Shown here piece by piece: positions 36,509-45,571 of a stretch of DNA of 64,000 nucleotides. The stretch's first letter is position 1. Each line of letters opens with the position of its first letter. The DNA lies in assembly GCF_042678145.1 (NCBI RefSeq), contig NZ_JBHUDG010000003.1:372001-436000 (forward strand), in the 5' to 3' direction. The position numbers and the translations under genes were made by a program. The notes beneath the pieces are model-generated. The model searched no databases, was not told the origin of the DNA, and was given only the letters and a program-made list of their open reading frames with translations. Source of the stretch: Pseudopedobacter beijingensis. Lineage in GTDB: Bacteria > Bacteroidota > Bacteroidia > Sphingobacteriales > Sphingobacteriaceae.

Positions 36509-37849
36509 TTATTCTGACAAATCGAAACTTTCCATAAACTTGGTTGTAAAATTCCCTGCTCTAAAGTTAGGATCTTTCATTAACCTTTGGTGGAAAGGAA
36601 TGGTTGTTTTCACGCCCTCGATAACAAATTCGCTCAAAGCTCTCTCCATAGTGCAAATTGCTTCTTCTCTGGTTTGAGCCACACAAATCAATTTTGCGAT
36701 CATCGAATCGTAATTCGGCGGAATGGTATAACCTGCATAAACATGCGTATCTACCCTTACACCATGTCCTCCCGGCGAGTGGAAATGCGTAATTCTACCT
36801 GGAGAAGGTCTAAAGTTATTAAACGGATCCTCGGCGTTAATACGACACTCTATAGCATGCATTTCTGGTGTGTAGGATTTTCCTGAGATAGGGATTCCTG
36901 CCGCAACCTTAATCTGTTCTTTAATCAAATCAAAATTGATAACCTCTTCTGTTACGGGGTGCTCTACCTGAATACGGGTATTCATTTCCATAAAATAGAA
37001 GTTACGGTGTTTGTCTACCAAAAACTCTATGGTTCCTGCACCTTCATAGCTAACGGCTAAAGCACCTTTTATAGCTGCATCTCCCATTTTCTGACGAAGT
37101 TCCTCGGTCATAAAAGGTGACGGTGCTTCCTCTACCAATTTTTGGTGACGACGTTGTATAGAACAATCTCTTTCTGATAAATGACAAGCCTTTCCGTACT
37201 GGTCACCAATCACCTGAATTTCTATATGTCGTGGGTCTTCAATGTATTTCTCCATGTAAAGGCCATCGTTACCGAAAGCTGCACCAGACTCCTGCCTTGC
37301 GCTATCCCATGCATTTTCAAAATCTTCATCTTTCCAAACCACACGCATCCCACGACCACCACCACCTGCGGTAGCCTTTAAGATAATTGGATAACCTATT
37401 TTATTGGCTAATTCTATACCTTCTTTTACACTGCTTAACAATCCTTCTGACCCTGGTATAGTAGGTACTCCTGCCTCTTTCATGGTTGATTTTGCAGAAG
37501 CTTTATCGCCCATGGCGTTAATTTGCTGGGCTGTGGCACCAATAAATTTAATACCGTATTCTTCGCAGATTGCCGAAAATTTAGCGTTTTCTGATAAGAA
37601 ACCATATCCCGGATGGATAGCATCCGCATTGGTTACTTCTGCTGCCGAAATAATATTGGGTATATTTAAATAAGAGTCTTTACTTGCCGGCGGGCCTATA
37701 CACACCGCTTCGTCTGCAAACCTTACGTGTAAGCTATCTCTATCTGCTGTAGAATAAACCGCAACAGTTTTAATTCCCATTTCCTTGCAGGTACGTATAA
37801 TACGCAATGCAATTTCACCACGGTTTGCAATTAATATTTTTTTAAACAT
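36509..37849 (-). CDS. accC: Acetyl-CoA carboxylase biotin carboxylase subunit
   Basis: From MFKKILIANRGEIALRI (ATG 37849) the protein has 446 residues as usual; the reading frame extends upstream to 37903 but only into the regulatory hairpin region. The ATP-grasp fold shows KATAGGGGRGMRVV, ERDCSIQRRHQKLVEEAPSP and EMNTRIQVEHPVTE. It carboxylates the biotin on AccB with bicarbonate and ATP, the first half of malonyl-CoA synthesis. It is the last gene of the yceD-rpmF-plsX-fabH-accB-accC operon; the carboxyltransferase genes accA and accD are elsewhere. Confidence 0.98.
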   Translation of the reverse strand: MFKKILIANRGEIALRIIRTCKEMGIKTVAVYSTADRDSLHVRFADEAVCIGPPASKDSYLNIPNIISAAEVTNADAIHPGYGFLSENAKFSAICEEYGIKFIGATAQQINAMGDKASAKSTMKEAGVPTIPGSEGLLSSVKEGIELANKIGYPIILKATAGGGGRGMRVVWKDEDFENAWDSARQESGAAFGNDGLYMEKYIEDPRHIEIQVIGDQYGKACHLSERDCSIQRRHQKLVEEAPSPFMTEELRQKMGDAAIKGALAVSYEGAGTIEFLVDKHRNFYFMEMNTRIQVEHPVTEEVINFDLIKEQIKVAAGIPISGKSYTPEMHAIECRINAEDPFNNFRPSPGRITHFHSPGGHGVRVDTHVYAGYTIPPNYDSMIAKLICVAQTREEAICTMERALSEFVIEGVKTTIPFHQRLMKDPNFRAGNFTTKFMESFDLSE

Positions 37850-37874
37850 AATTTCAATTTGCGATATATAAAAA

Positions 37875-37917
37875 GCCAATTTGTCAATTGATAATATTGA
37901 CAAATCAACAAATTGGC
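37875..37917 (-). promoter_or_regulatory. Alternative hairpins between accB and accC
   Basis: GCCAATTTGT (37875-37884) can pair with ACAAATTGGC (37908-37917). Overlapping it, ATTTGTCAAT (37879-37888) can pair perfectly with ATTGACAAAT (37896-37905). The two foldings compete for the same arm, just ahead of the accC start, and could modulate accC translation or mRNA processing. There is no T-run, so it is not a classical terminator. Confidence 0.5.
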
Positions 37918-37927
37918 AAATCGACGA

Positions 37928-38416
37928 TTACATTGGTTCTACCAGGAACAGAGGTTGGTCAAACTCTACTGGCTGTGCGTTATCTACTAAAACTTTCACG
38001 ATTTTACCTGATACTTCAGACTCAATTTCATTGAAAAGCTTCATAGCTTCTACTATACACAACACTTTACCCGGTGCAATTTCATCACCAACATTCACAA
38101 ATGATGGTTTTTCTGGATTGGCAGAACGGTAAAACGTACCAATCATTGGCGATTTAATCGTAATCAGATTACTGTTTTCTGCCGCCACTGGAGCATTTGA
38201 TGCCGCCGCTGGCGCTGCTGCAGGAATTACCGGTGCCGCAGCTACTGGTACTGCCGGAACTGTTGCCTGCACTACTTGTGGTGCTGCTATTACAGTTGGC
38301 TCCTGATTTGTCTTTATAGTTATTTTAAAATCTTGTTCTTCGATCGAGACTTCATTCACTCCTGATTTAGACACAAACTTAATCAGGTCTTGAATTTGCT
38401 TAATATCCATTCCCAT
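37928..38416 (-). CDS. accB: Biotin carboxyl carrier protein of acetyl-CoA carboxylase
   Basis: This 162-residue protein (or 160 from the second Met at 38410) has a short N-terminal helical part (DIKQIQDLIKFVSKSGV), an Ala/Pro/Val-rich flexible linker (about 50-90) and the biotinyl domain. The biotin-accepting lysine is in EAMKLFNEI (about residue 126), exactly 36 residues from the C-terminus, close to the usual spacing. It carries carboxybiotin between AccC and the carboxyltransferase. It is followed by accC after a 78-bp spacer containing competing hairpins. Confidence 0.98.
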   Translation of the reverse strand: MGMDIKQIQDLIKFVSKSGVNEVSIEEQDFKITIKTNQEPTVIAAPQVVQATVPAVPVAAAPVIPAAAPAAASNAPVAAENSNLITIKSPMIGTFYRSANPEKPSFVNVGDEIAPGKVLCIVEAMKLFNEIESEVSGKIVKVLVDNAQPVEFDQPLFLVEPM

Positions 38417-38485
38417 GGGTTCAGGTTTTTAATATTTATATGTAAATTAAAAAAAAGCTAATATAGTAATAATATCTAAAAGCGA

Positions 38486-39487
38486 TTAAATTTTAGGGTC
38501 GTAAGCCCATTTCAGGTAAGCTGCACCCCATGTAAAACCGCCTCCAAAAGCAGCTAAAATAAGGTTATCTCCCTTTCTCAGTTTACTTTCCCAATCCCAC
38601 AAACACAAAGGAATAGTACCGTTGGTTGTATTGCCGTACTTTTCTATATTGATGGCCACTTTCTCTGGACCTATGCCCATTCTGCTAGCTGTAGCATCAA
38701 TAATCCTTTTATTTGCCTGATGCGGAATTAACCATTTAATATCTTCGGCTGTAAGGTTATTTTTCTCCATAATCTCTGCCGCTACGTTTGCCATGTTGGT
38801 TACTGCAAACTTAAAAACGGTAGGACCTTCCTGAAATGCATAATGCAGTTTTTCGTCTACTGTTGCATGGGTTGCAGGGTGTAAAGACCCTCCTCCTCTT
38901 ATATTCAGGTAGTCTTTGCCTCCACCATCACTTTTTAGAATGGCATCCTGTAATCCAAGTCCTTCCTCATTAGGTTCCAACAGTGCGCAACCACATCCAT
39001 CTCCAAACAAAATACAGGTTGCTCTGTCTTCGTAGTTGATTACTCTTGACATCGCATCACCACCTACAACCAAAACTTTCTTATGGTGGCCAGATTCTAT
39101 AAACTGTGCTCCGGTGGTTAAACCAAAAATAAAACCAGAACACGCAGCCTGCAAATCGTATCCCCAGGCATTATCTGCACCAATTTTACTGGCCAGAATA
39201 TTTGCCGTTGCCGGAAAAAGCATATCCGGAGTAGAAGTACAAAAAATAATCAGATCAATTTCTTTGGCAGATATGCCCCTTTTCTCCAGCAATCCCTGTA
39301 CCGCAGGTACTGCTAAATCAGAAGTTGCCAGAGATGAATCTTTTAATATTCTTCTCTCTTTGATACCTGTACGTGAAGTAATCCACTCATCATTGGTATC
39401 TACCATAGTCTCCAATTCCTGGTTAGTCAGCACATAATCCGGGACATAACCATTTACTGCTGTGATGGCAGCATGAATCTTATCCAT
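38486..39487 (-). CDS. fabH: 3-oxoacyl-ACP synthase III
   Basis: This 333-residue thiolase-fold enzyme has the catalytic cysteine in AACSGF (Cys116), the histidine in IPHQANKRI and the asparagine in YGNTTNGTIP, giving the Cys-His-Asn triad of KASIII. It condenses an acyl-CoA primer with malonyl-ACP to start fatty-acid synthesis. In Bacteroidota the primer is often branched; the sequence does not settle this. It lies between plsX (12-bp gap) and accB in the operon. Confidence 0.97.
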   Translation of the reverse strand: MDKIHAAITAVNGYVPDYVLTNQELETMVDTNDEWITSRTGIKERRILKDSSLATSDLAVPAVQGLLEKRGISAKEIDLIIFCTSTPDMLFPATANILASKIGADNAWGYDLQAACSGFIFGLTTGAQFIESGHHKKVLVVGGDAMSRVINYEDRATCILFGDGCGCALLEPNEEGLGLQDAILKSDGGGKDYLNIRGGGSLHPATHATVDEKLHYAFQEGPTVFKFAVTNMANVAAEIMEKNNLTAEDIKWLIPHQANKRIIDATASRMGIGPEKVAINIEKYGNTTNGTIPLCLWDWESKLRKGDNLILAAFGGGFTWGAAYLKWAYDPKI

Positions 39488-39499
39488 AAATTTCTTCTA

Positions 39500-40438
39500 T
39501 TAATTAAAAGCAGCTTTAAATTTCTCTATAAGCCTTGTTTCAATCATATCTTTTGACATCATCACCATATTTCTAATTGCTTTTGGAGATGATATACCAT
39601 GCCCTATGATAACTGGTGCATTAACCCCTAATACCGGGCTTCCACCAATCTCTTCATAGTTCAGACGATCGAAAAACTCGTCTTTAAACCCTTTCTTACG
39701 GGTAATCACATAGAATGATTCTGCCAGTTTAAGCATAACGTTTCCCGTGAAACCGTCGCAAACTATTACATCTGCGGTATTATTAAAAAGGTCTCTACCT
39801 TCTATATTTCCAATAAAGTTGAGTAAAGGGGTTTCTTTCATCATGGAATAAGCGGCCTGAGACAGCATATTTCCTTTCTCTTCTTCTTCCCCAATATTCA
39901 TTAAACCTACTTTTCCATGTTTAATACCGTAAATATGCTCAATGTACAAGCTACCTAATATACCAAACTGCAACAGGTTATCTGGTTTACAATCTGCATT
40001 TGCGCCCACATCCAAAAGAATGCTATGCCCGCCTGCAATTTGCGGAGCTATAGAAGCTATAGCTGGTCTTACCACTCCGGGAATGGTTTTAACGCTAAAC
40101 ATAGACCCTACCAACATAGCACCGGTATTACCAGCAGAAGCAAATGAATCTATTTTTCCTTCTTTTAACAGTTGGAATCCTACAGATATACTTGCGTTTG
40201 GTTTCTGGGTAATCGCTTTGGTGGGATGTTCTCCCATACCAATAACCTCAGTAGTATGTATGTATTCGAAATGGTCTGAGTTGAAATTCTGTTCTTGTAG
40301 TATAGGGAGGATAAGATCTTTATTTCCTATAAGAACCAGGTTTTGGTCGTTTTTTAGATGGGATTGAGCTTCAATTGCACCAAGGACCGTAGCCTTAGGA
40401 GCAAAGTCGCCACCCATAATATCTAAGCCAATTTTCAT
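39500..40438 (-). CDS. plsX: Phosphate acyltransferase PlsX
   Basis: From ATG 40438 (the in-frame TTG at 40441 is unlikely) it has 312 residues. Recognisable stretches are KIGLDIMGGDFAP at the start, ASAGNTGAMLVG, LLDVGANADCKP, FIGNIEGRDLF and VCDGFTGNVMLK. PlsX makes acyl-phosphate from acyl-ACP for phosphatidic acid synthesis at the membrane. It follows rpmF and precedes fabH, a widely conserved order that links ribosome and lipid production. Confidence 0.97.
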   Translation of the reverse strand: MKIGLDIMGGDFAPKATVLGAIEAQSHLKNDQNLVLIGNKDLILPILQEQNFNSDHFEYIHTTEVIGMGEHPTKAITQKPNASISVGFQLLKEGKIDSFASAGNTGAMLVGSMFSVKTIPGVVRPAIASIAPQIAGGHSILLDVGANADCKPDNLLQFGILGSLYIEHIYGIKHGKVGLMNIGEEEEKGNMLSQAAYSMMKETPLLNFIGNIEGRDLFNNTADVIVCDGFTGNVMLKLAESFYVITRKKGFKDEFFDRLNYEEIGGSPVLGVNAPVIIGHGISSPKAIRNMVMMSKDMIETRLIEKFKAAFN

Positions 40439-40515
40439 CAAGTGATTTGTTTTTTCGTTAAATGTTTGCTTTTAATGCGCTTAAAATTGACAAACAATTT
40501 ATTCGTGATTAAAGA

Positions 40516-40539
40516 ACCCATGCGACAGTTCACATGGGT
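40516..40539. other. Small inverted repeat between rpmF and plsX
   Basis: ACCCATG (40516-40522) and CATGGGT (40533-40539) form a 7-bp stem with a 10-base loop in the 180-bp rpmF-plsX gap. No T-run follows; it may be a processing or weak attenuation site within the operon. Confidence 0.4.
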
Positions 40540-40618
40540 CCTATTTATATCAATGCTTTTAAAAGACAAAAGAAAACCTGTTTTTACAACAGTTTTTCCA
40601 GCTTAGAAAAAACTAAAC

Positions 40619-40810
40619 TTATGCTATAGCTGTATTTTCGATAATAAGTTTTCCTTTGTAATAAAGGTTACCATCTACATTGTATGCTCTGTGCGGTAAG
40701 TGAACTGCTCCAGTCTCTTTACAAACCCATAACGAAGGCGCCTCAGCCTTATAGTGAGTTCTTCTTTTATCTCTTCTAGCTTTTGAAGTTTTGCGCTTTG
40801 GATGTGCCAT
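40619..40810 (-). CDS. rpmF: Ribosomal protein L32
   Basis: The 63-residue protein begins MAHPKRKTSKARRDKRRTHY, the standard L32 start. Bacterial L32 often has a zinc ribbon of four cysteines; only one cysteine is visible here (SLWVCKETGAVHLPH), so this is a C-minus, zinc-free form. It is a large-subunit protein near the peptidyl transferase end. Transcribed after yceD and ahead of plsX. Confidence 0.97.
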   Translation of the reverse strand: MAHPKRKTSKARRDKRRTHYKAEAPSLWVCKETGAVHLPHRAYNVDGNLYYKGKLIIENTAIA

Positions 40811-40823
40811 TTTTTCCTATTTT

Positions 40824-41357
40824 TTAATTATTTTTTATATTCTTTAATGCGTCCCAACGTGGGTCTATTTTTTCTTCCTCGCTCTCGTCTACCGAAAGTT
40901 CTTTCAGCCTGGCTATCATTTCTTCGTCACACACAGATGTATTACCCGGAGCATCACATAAGTTGATATAAGGCAAAGCCAACGTAATCATCTCATATAT
41001 AAACTCAGAAACATCTATTTCGGTATCGTTCTTAGACAGAACAACCACCTCCTCTGTATCGTCTTCCAAATCCTTATCTTCAGAGAATTTGGCTATAAGC
41101 CTGTCTTTTGACGCAATATGCTGCGGATATTCAGACAAACAACGATCGCAAGTAAGGATAACCTTCCCTTCTATCTCAAAATCAAGTACCATCATTGTTT
41201 CCTGTTTATCTAAAACAAGAGCTACTTTAACAGTCCCATCCTTAACAATAGAATACTCAAACTCATTAAAAAACTCCCGGTTAACATCAAAACTAAAGTG
41301 ATGCTTGCCTAGCTTTAAACCTGTATGAGGTACCGAATATTGTTTTAACGATTTCAA
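40824..41357 (-). CDS. DUF177/YceD family protein
   Basis: This 177-residue protein begins at a TTG codon (41357); no other start is nearby. It contains the paired-cysteine region typical of YceD/DUF177 (LTCDRCLSEY, with two more cysteines in NLCDAPGNTSVCDEE), suggesting a metal site, and an acidic tail. The family is always next to rpmF and has been connected with 23S rRNA accumulation in plants and bacteria. It is the first gene of the operon; a TAAATTTG box 20 bases upstream marks the promoter. Confidence 0.9.
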   Translation of the reverse strand: MKSLKQYSVPHTGLKLGKHHFSFDVNREFFNEFEYSIVKDGTVKVALVLDKQETMMVLDFEIEGKVILTCDRCLSEYPQHIASKDRLIAKFSEDKDLEDDTEEVVVLSKNDTEIDVSEFIYEMITLALPYINLCDAPGNTSVCDEEMIARLKELSVDESEEEKIDPRWDALKNIKNN

Positions 41358-41376
41358 AGTCCGACAATTAAGCCTG

Positions 41377-41384
41377 CAAATTTA
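41377..41384 (-). promoter_or_regulatory. -7 box of the yceD-rpmF-plsX-fabH-acc operon
   Basis: TAAATTTG, followed by C, on the minus strand fits the Bacteroidota consensus and lies 20 bases before the TTG start. Confidence 0.6.
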
Positions 41385-41654
41385 GAAAAAATAATTAAGG
41401 TATAAAGTTTTTTTAAAAAAGTATTGCATATATGGTGGATAAAATAAGTAATCAGACCCAATACCTGTTCCTAATTACAGCATGTTACTATCTCTTAACT
41501 GGTTTCAGAAACCATTAATAAAGTCAAAAACCTTGTATAAGTTAGGTAGCTGCATATTTAAAACAAATGGGTTTTCAGGCCTTAGATAGTACTTTCTATA
41601 TTTCGCCTTGTCTCTTTCATTAAAAACCCAAAATCCTTTTTAACCTTTTACAGT

Positions 41655-42914
41655 ATGCAAGTACCTAAACTATTCACCACTTTATTGGCCATCATGGCAA
41701 TATTATCATGTTCCAATAAAGAGACCGATCCACCTGCAGGCAACAAAGACAATAACGTTAAACCTCCTGTGTCTGTCTTTCAAATTTCACTTAACAAATA
41801 CAAGACCACTCTTTTCAAAGGCAAGAGCACCAATCTTATTCCCTACATTTTTCCGGAAGTAGCCGAAAATAAGAGAATCAGCTGGAAAAGTAGTGATCAA
41901 AATATTGCAACAGTTGATGAGACCGGTAAAGTCACTGCAATTGCCGCAGGAGAAGCTACCATTACTGCCACCTCAGAAGATCAAAATAAAACAGCCACCT
42001 GCCATGTTGTAGTTACAGATACATACAATATTCTCTTTATCGGAAATAGCTTTACCCAGGATGCCATAGAAAACCATTTTCTTTCATTCATTAACACCAC
42101 AGGCTTAAAGGAGAAGATAAACATCCATTGGATGCACCTTGGCGGCAGAACCATGGCTCAACATAGCGCAGCATATATAATGGGGAGTGCAGATTATTAT
42201 TATAACATTCCCAATTACAGCACGTTAAAATGGACCAATAAAGGATTAACCCCTCTGCCACAAACCGCTAAATTGTGTGAATGGAATTTGGTTACCATTC
42301 AGGAACACACCGGCAATAAAGATGCCTGGGAATGGGACAAATATCATAAAGACATTATAGAGAGCCTCATCAAAAACATCACAAACGACCAAAAAGGAGC
42401 CCCTGCATTTATGTATGTTATGGCTGTAGCCTACGGCGATCCGGCATTTCCCGATATCCAGTCTTACTCCAGCAAACAAACTGTGCTGCAAAACAACTTC
42501 GGATCTAATCAGCTATTAATGTATAATACCATTGTTAACCGGGCTAAAAAAGTAATAGCAGAAACTTCCGTTGATGGAGTCATTGCGACCGGGACAATGT
42601 TGCAAAACCTGCGCACCACCTCTGTCAACAACAAAACCTCTGCTCTCCTTCCTCGCGCTGATCTTACCCGGGATAGCTACCACATGGACAAGGGTATCTC
42701 CCGATATGGAGCTGCCTGTACATTTTTCGAGAGCATTTTTACACCCGTATTTAATATAAAAGTCCCCGTGTCCTACACAGATCCGGATCAATCAGTAAGC
42801 ATAACTGTAGACTACAGAACCCCTGTTACCACAGAAAATGCAGCTATTGCTCTTAAAGCAGCCCGAAACGCCATTGAGAGGCCATTTGAAATAACAGACA
42901 TGTCAGGTCTTTAA
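41655..42914 (+). CDS. DUF4886 SGNH-like lipoprotein with Ig-like domain (first of a pair)
   Basis: In this 419-residue protein a lipoprotein signal ends in the region ILSCSNK. About residues 40-120 form a bacterial Ig-like group 2 domain (ISWKSSDQNIATVDETGKVTA). The rest is a DUF4886 domain, an SGNH-hydrolase relative: the nucleophile block is FIGNSFTQD and the Asp/His pair lies in RDSYHMDKG near the end. Such proteins are probably outer-membrane-anchored esterases or deacetylases on polysaccharides. The next gene (8-bp gap) is a paralogue, so this is a tandem duplication; a third paralogue lies at 53610-55388. Confidence 0.88.
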   Translation: MQVPKLFTTLLAIMAILSCSNKETDPPAGNKDNNVKPPVSVFQISLNKYKTTLFKGKSTNLIPYIFPEVAENKRISWKSSDQNIATVDETGKVTAIAAGEATITATSEDQNKTATCHVVVTDTYNILFIGNSFTQDAIENHFLSFINTTGLKEKINIHWMHLGGRTMAQHSAAYIMGSADYYYNIPNYSTLKWTNKGLTPLPQTAKLCEWNLVTIQEHTGNKDAWEWDKYHKDIIESLIKNITNDQKGAPAFMYVMAVAYGDPAFPDIQSYSSKQTVLQNNFGSNQLLMYNTIVNRAKKVIAETSVDGVIATGTMLQNLRTTSVNNKTSALLPRADLTRDSYHMDKGISRYGAACTFFESIFTPVFNIKVPVSYTDPDQSVSITVDYRTPVTTENAAIALKAARNAIERPFEITDMSGL

Positions 42915-42922
42915 TTAAAAAC

Positions 42923-44173
42923 ATGAAAACATTAAGATATATATTAACAGTTTTTGCATTTGCAGCCATAGTTGCTTGCGGAAAATCTCCGGACGCAGAA
43001 CCATCCGGACAAAACGATGATAACAATACTTCTCCACCAGTTTTAGTGTCGGAGATCACCCTCAATCAAAAGGAGGCTACCTTATTTAAAGAAGGAACAA
43101 TTTCTTTAACTGCAACCATTGCTCCTGAAAATGCCGACAACAAAGAAATTTATTGGAACAGCAGCGCTCCAAATATTGCTTCCGTTAACAACAAAGGCGA
43201 GGTAACAGCACACAGCGAAGGCGAAACTATCATAACGGCATTAACTGCCGACCAAAGTAAATACGCTACCTGTAAAATTACGGTCAGAGGACTTTACAGT
43301 ATCCTTTTCATCGGTAACAGCTATACTCAGGAAGGAATAGAAACACATTTTCTGAACCTACTTCATCAGACCGATGTCCGCAATAAAGTCAGAATTACCT
43401 GGATGCACAAGTTTGGTTTAACCATTAAAGGGCACAACACTACTTATGCTACAGACAAATCTTATAACCGTCACCGATATGCCCCGGGTTCGTCAGACTG
43501 GACAAGAGATAATGGCGAAGCCTGTTTACAGGACGTATTAAAAGGCACCGAATTTGATCTGATCGTGCTACAGGAAAACCCGGTTAGTCAGGAGGGTTGG
43601 GAGTGGAATAGCACCAGAAAAAGTGAAGTTGAAGAGCTGATAAATAAAATAAAATCCGATCAGAAAGGACAACCTAAGTTTGCCTGTATTATGGGGCAGG
43701 CCTATGCAGACCCTAATAAAGTTCCGGCAGGATATAATACTAATGCAAAAAATATACTGACCAATAGTTTCGGAGGCAAACAGATAAATATGTATCATGC
43801 CATTATTGGGCATACACAGGGAATGATTGCGGCCATACCTTTTGAATTTGTAATTCCCTGGGGTACCACACTTCAAAACCTGCGCACCTCATCCCTAAAC
43901 TCCACTCATAAAATGGATATGACAACAAATGGTGTGTTTGCCGATTTAGGAGTAGGTCGTTATGCAGCAGCCTGTACGGTATTTGAAAGTATTTTCACTC
44001 CTGTTTTTGGTATTAACCTTGACGGGGTTACCTACACCGACAATACATCACTCAGTCAAGATACCGGAAACAGCAAATACAAAACCGCTATCACCAGCCA
44101 AAGTGCTGCCATTGGATTAAACGCTGCCCGATTAGCCATTAAAAAACCTTATGAAATTAGTGTTATAGATTAA
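42923..44173 (+). CDS. DUF4886 lipoprotein paralogue lacking the Asp-His pair
   Basis: This 416-residue protein has the same layout as the gene before it: a lipoprotein signal (VACGKSP), an Ig-like group 2 domain (IYWNSSAPNIASVNNKGEVTA) and a DUF4886 domain with LFIGNSYTQEG. At the place where its neighbour reads RDSYHMDKG, it reads TTNGVFADLG, so the catalytic Asp and His of the SGNH scheme are gone, although the flanking segments (VGRYAAACTVFESIF) remain. It may bind rather than hydrolyse glycans, or be losing function. Start 8 bp after the previous stop indicates one transcript. Confidence 0.85.
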   Translation: MKTLRYILTVFAFAAIVACGKSPDAEPSGQNDDNNTSPPVLVSEITLNQKEATLFKEGTISLTATIAPENADNKEIYWNSSAPNIASVNNKGEVTAHSEGETIITALTADQSKYATCKITVRGLYSILFIGNSYTQEGIETHFLNLLHQTDVRNKVRITWMHKFGLTIKGHNTTYATDKSYNRHRYAPGSSDWTRDNGEACLQDVLKGTEFDLIVLQENPVSQEGWEWNSTRKSEVEELINKIKSDQKGQPKFACIMGQAYADPNKVPAGYNTNAKNILTNSFGGKQINMYHAIIGHTQGMIAAIPFEFVIPWGTTLQNLRTSSLNSTHKMDMTTNGVFADLGVGRYAAACTVFESIFTPVFGINLDGVTYTDNTSLSQDTGNSKYKTAITSQSAAIGLNAARLAIKKPYEISVID

Positions 44174-44338
44174 GATGGATGTTGAGTTAACGATGAATGA
44201 TGAACTGGAGGATGTTGAACTGTGAACTTTTTAACTATGAACTTGGGTTATTGTCCATGGACCATAGACCATCGTCTATTAACCTCCCTGCCTCCACCTT
44301 CGGGAGTCTGTAAGGGTGTAGAAGGTAAATAAACAACG

Positions 44339-44370
44339 TTGCGAGCCGAGATTGCTTCTCTGGCTCGCAA
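44339..44370. repeat. Palindromic repeat core shared with the 48 and 52 kb repeats
   Basis: TTGCGAGCC (44339-44347) and GGCTCGCAA (44362-44370) are perfect arms around GAGATTGCTTCTCT. The unit is the reverse complement of the core in the four long repeats at 48.5-48.9 and 52.2-52.6 kb. The surrounding 44.2-44.3 kb also has the GTCCATGGACCATAG-type text seen in those repeats, in opposite orientation. Confidence 0.8.
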
Positions 44371-44416
44371 TGTCCATATTTTTTAGCCGTTCAGAGACTC
44401 TTTGGGTTTCCAGAAA

Positions 44417-45472
44417 TCAATCTCTGTCTTTACTTATTTTAGAGAATGGCAGGTGATTTTCCTGCAACTCTTCCTGCTCTCTTCTTTGTCTTACAATATG
44501 CAAGGCCATAAACAGTGCCGTTCTGAAAGAAGTTGGCGAAGCCATATTTTTACCTGCTATATCATAACCCGTGCCATGGTCTGGCGACGTTCTTACCACA
44601 TTTAAACCAGCAGTATAATTTACCCCGTAATTAAAACTCAAGGATTTAAAGGGAATTAATCCCTGATCGTGGTACATAGCCAGTACAGCATCAAACTTAC
44701 TGTAGGCCTGCTTACCAAAAAAACCATCTGCCGGAAAAGGGCCAAATGCAAATATCCCCTCATTAAAAGCCTCTTCTATGGCCGGCGATATAATCTCCTG
44801 CTCTTCTGTACCTAAAAGCCCGTTATCTCCCGCATGCGGATTAAGCCCCAAAACAGCAATCTTTGGTTTCTCTACCCAAAAATCCTTTCTTAACGATTGG
44901 TCCATCAGCCTCAGCTTAGAAACAATAGCCTCTTTGCTTATTCCCTTTACAATATCTTTTACCTGAACGTGTCCCGTTACCACTCCCACCTTCAGGTCCT
45001 CGCCCATCAGAAACATCAAAGAATCGCCTCCCTTCGCTTTCTCCTGAATATATTCCGTGTGTCCCGGAAACTTAAACTCATCACTTTGTATATTATGCTT
45101 ATTAATGGGTGCAGTTACCAAAGCATCTATTTTGCCCGCAACCAAGTCCTCGGTAGCACGCTGCAAAGAAAGCAATGCATATTTACCTCCCGTTGGGTTA
45201 GATTCTCCCAATTCAATCTTCACATCCTCTTCCCAGCAATTAATCATGTTAGGCTTTCCCTGATGTGCATGTTCCGCATCCGAAACCACCTGAAAACTGA
45301 ACTCTTGTATCCCGGCCGCCTTTCTATGAAAAGAAGCTACCTTAGTATGCCCATATACTACAGGAGTACAGTATTTATAAACATCCGGATCACTCAATGT
45401 TTTGATAATAACCTCTAATCCAATCCCGTTTATATCACCAATAGAGATACCTACTTTTAAGTTCTTACTCAT
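44417..45472 (-). CDS. pdxA: 4-hydroxythreonine-4-phosphate dehydrogenase
   Basis: This 351-residue protein has the PdxA hallmarks GISIGDINGIGLEVI at the N-terminus, TAPINKHNIQ, HTEYIQ, VLGLNPHAGDNGLLG and AMYHDQGLIPFK, including the histidines that bind the divalent metal, and TSPDHGTGYDIAGK. It oxidises 4-phosphohydroxy-L-threonine in the DXP-dependent pyridoxal phosphate pathway. It is about 15-20 residues longer than many homologues at the C-terminus, in a charged tail. It is divergent from rsmA; the order pdxA-ksgA is common across bacteria. Confidence 0.97.
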   Translation of the reverse strand: MSKNLKVGISIGDINGIGLEVIIKTLSDPDVYKYCTPVVYGHTKVASFHRKAAGIQEFSFQVVSDAEHAHQGKPNMINCWEEDVKIELGESNPTGGKYALLSLQRATEDLVAGKIDALVTAPINKHNIQSDEFKFPGHTEYIQEKAKGGDSLMFLMGEDLKVGVVTGHVQVKDIVKGISKEAIVSKLRLMDQSLRKDFWVEKPKIAVLGLNPHAGDNGLLGTEEQEIISPAIEEAFNEGIFAFGPFPADGFFGKQAYSKFDAVLAMYHDQGLIPFKSLSFNYGVNYTAGLNVVRTSPDHGTGYDIAGKNMASPTSFRTALFMALHIVRQRREQEELQENHLPFSKISKDRD

Positions 45473-45545
45473 AGATTTTCAACTTATTTTTTGCAAATTA
45501 AAGATTTTGCTCCGAATGTTCGCTCATTCCTTGGCAATCTTTACT

Positions 45546-45553
45546 TAAATTTG
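45546..45553 (+). promoter_or_regulatory. Bacteroidota -7 box of rsmA
   Basis: TAAATTTG, followed by C, lies 18 bp before the rsmA start codon on the plus strand. Confidence 0.55.
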
Positions 45554-45571
45554 CATGCAATTTAGATAATA

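Noticed and set aside
37850..37903. 18-residue N-terminal extension of AccC
   Set aside because: It falls into the hairpin-forming spacer, while MFKKILIANRGEIA is the universal AccC start.
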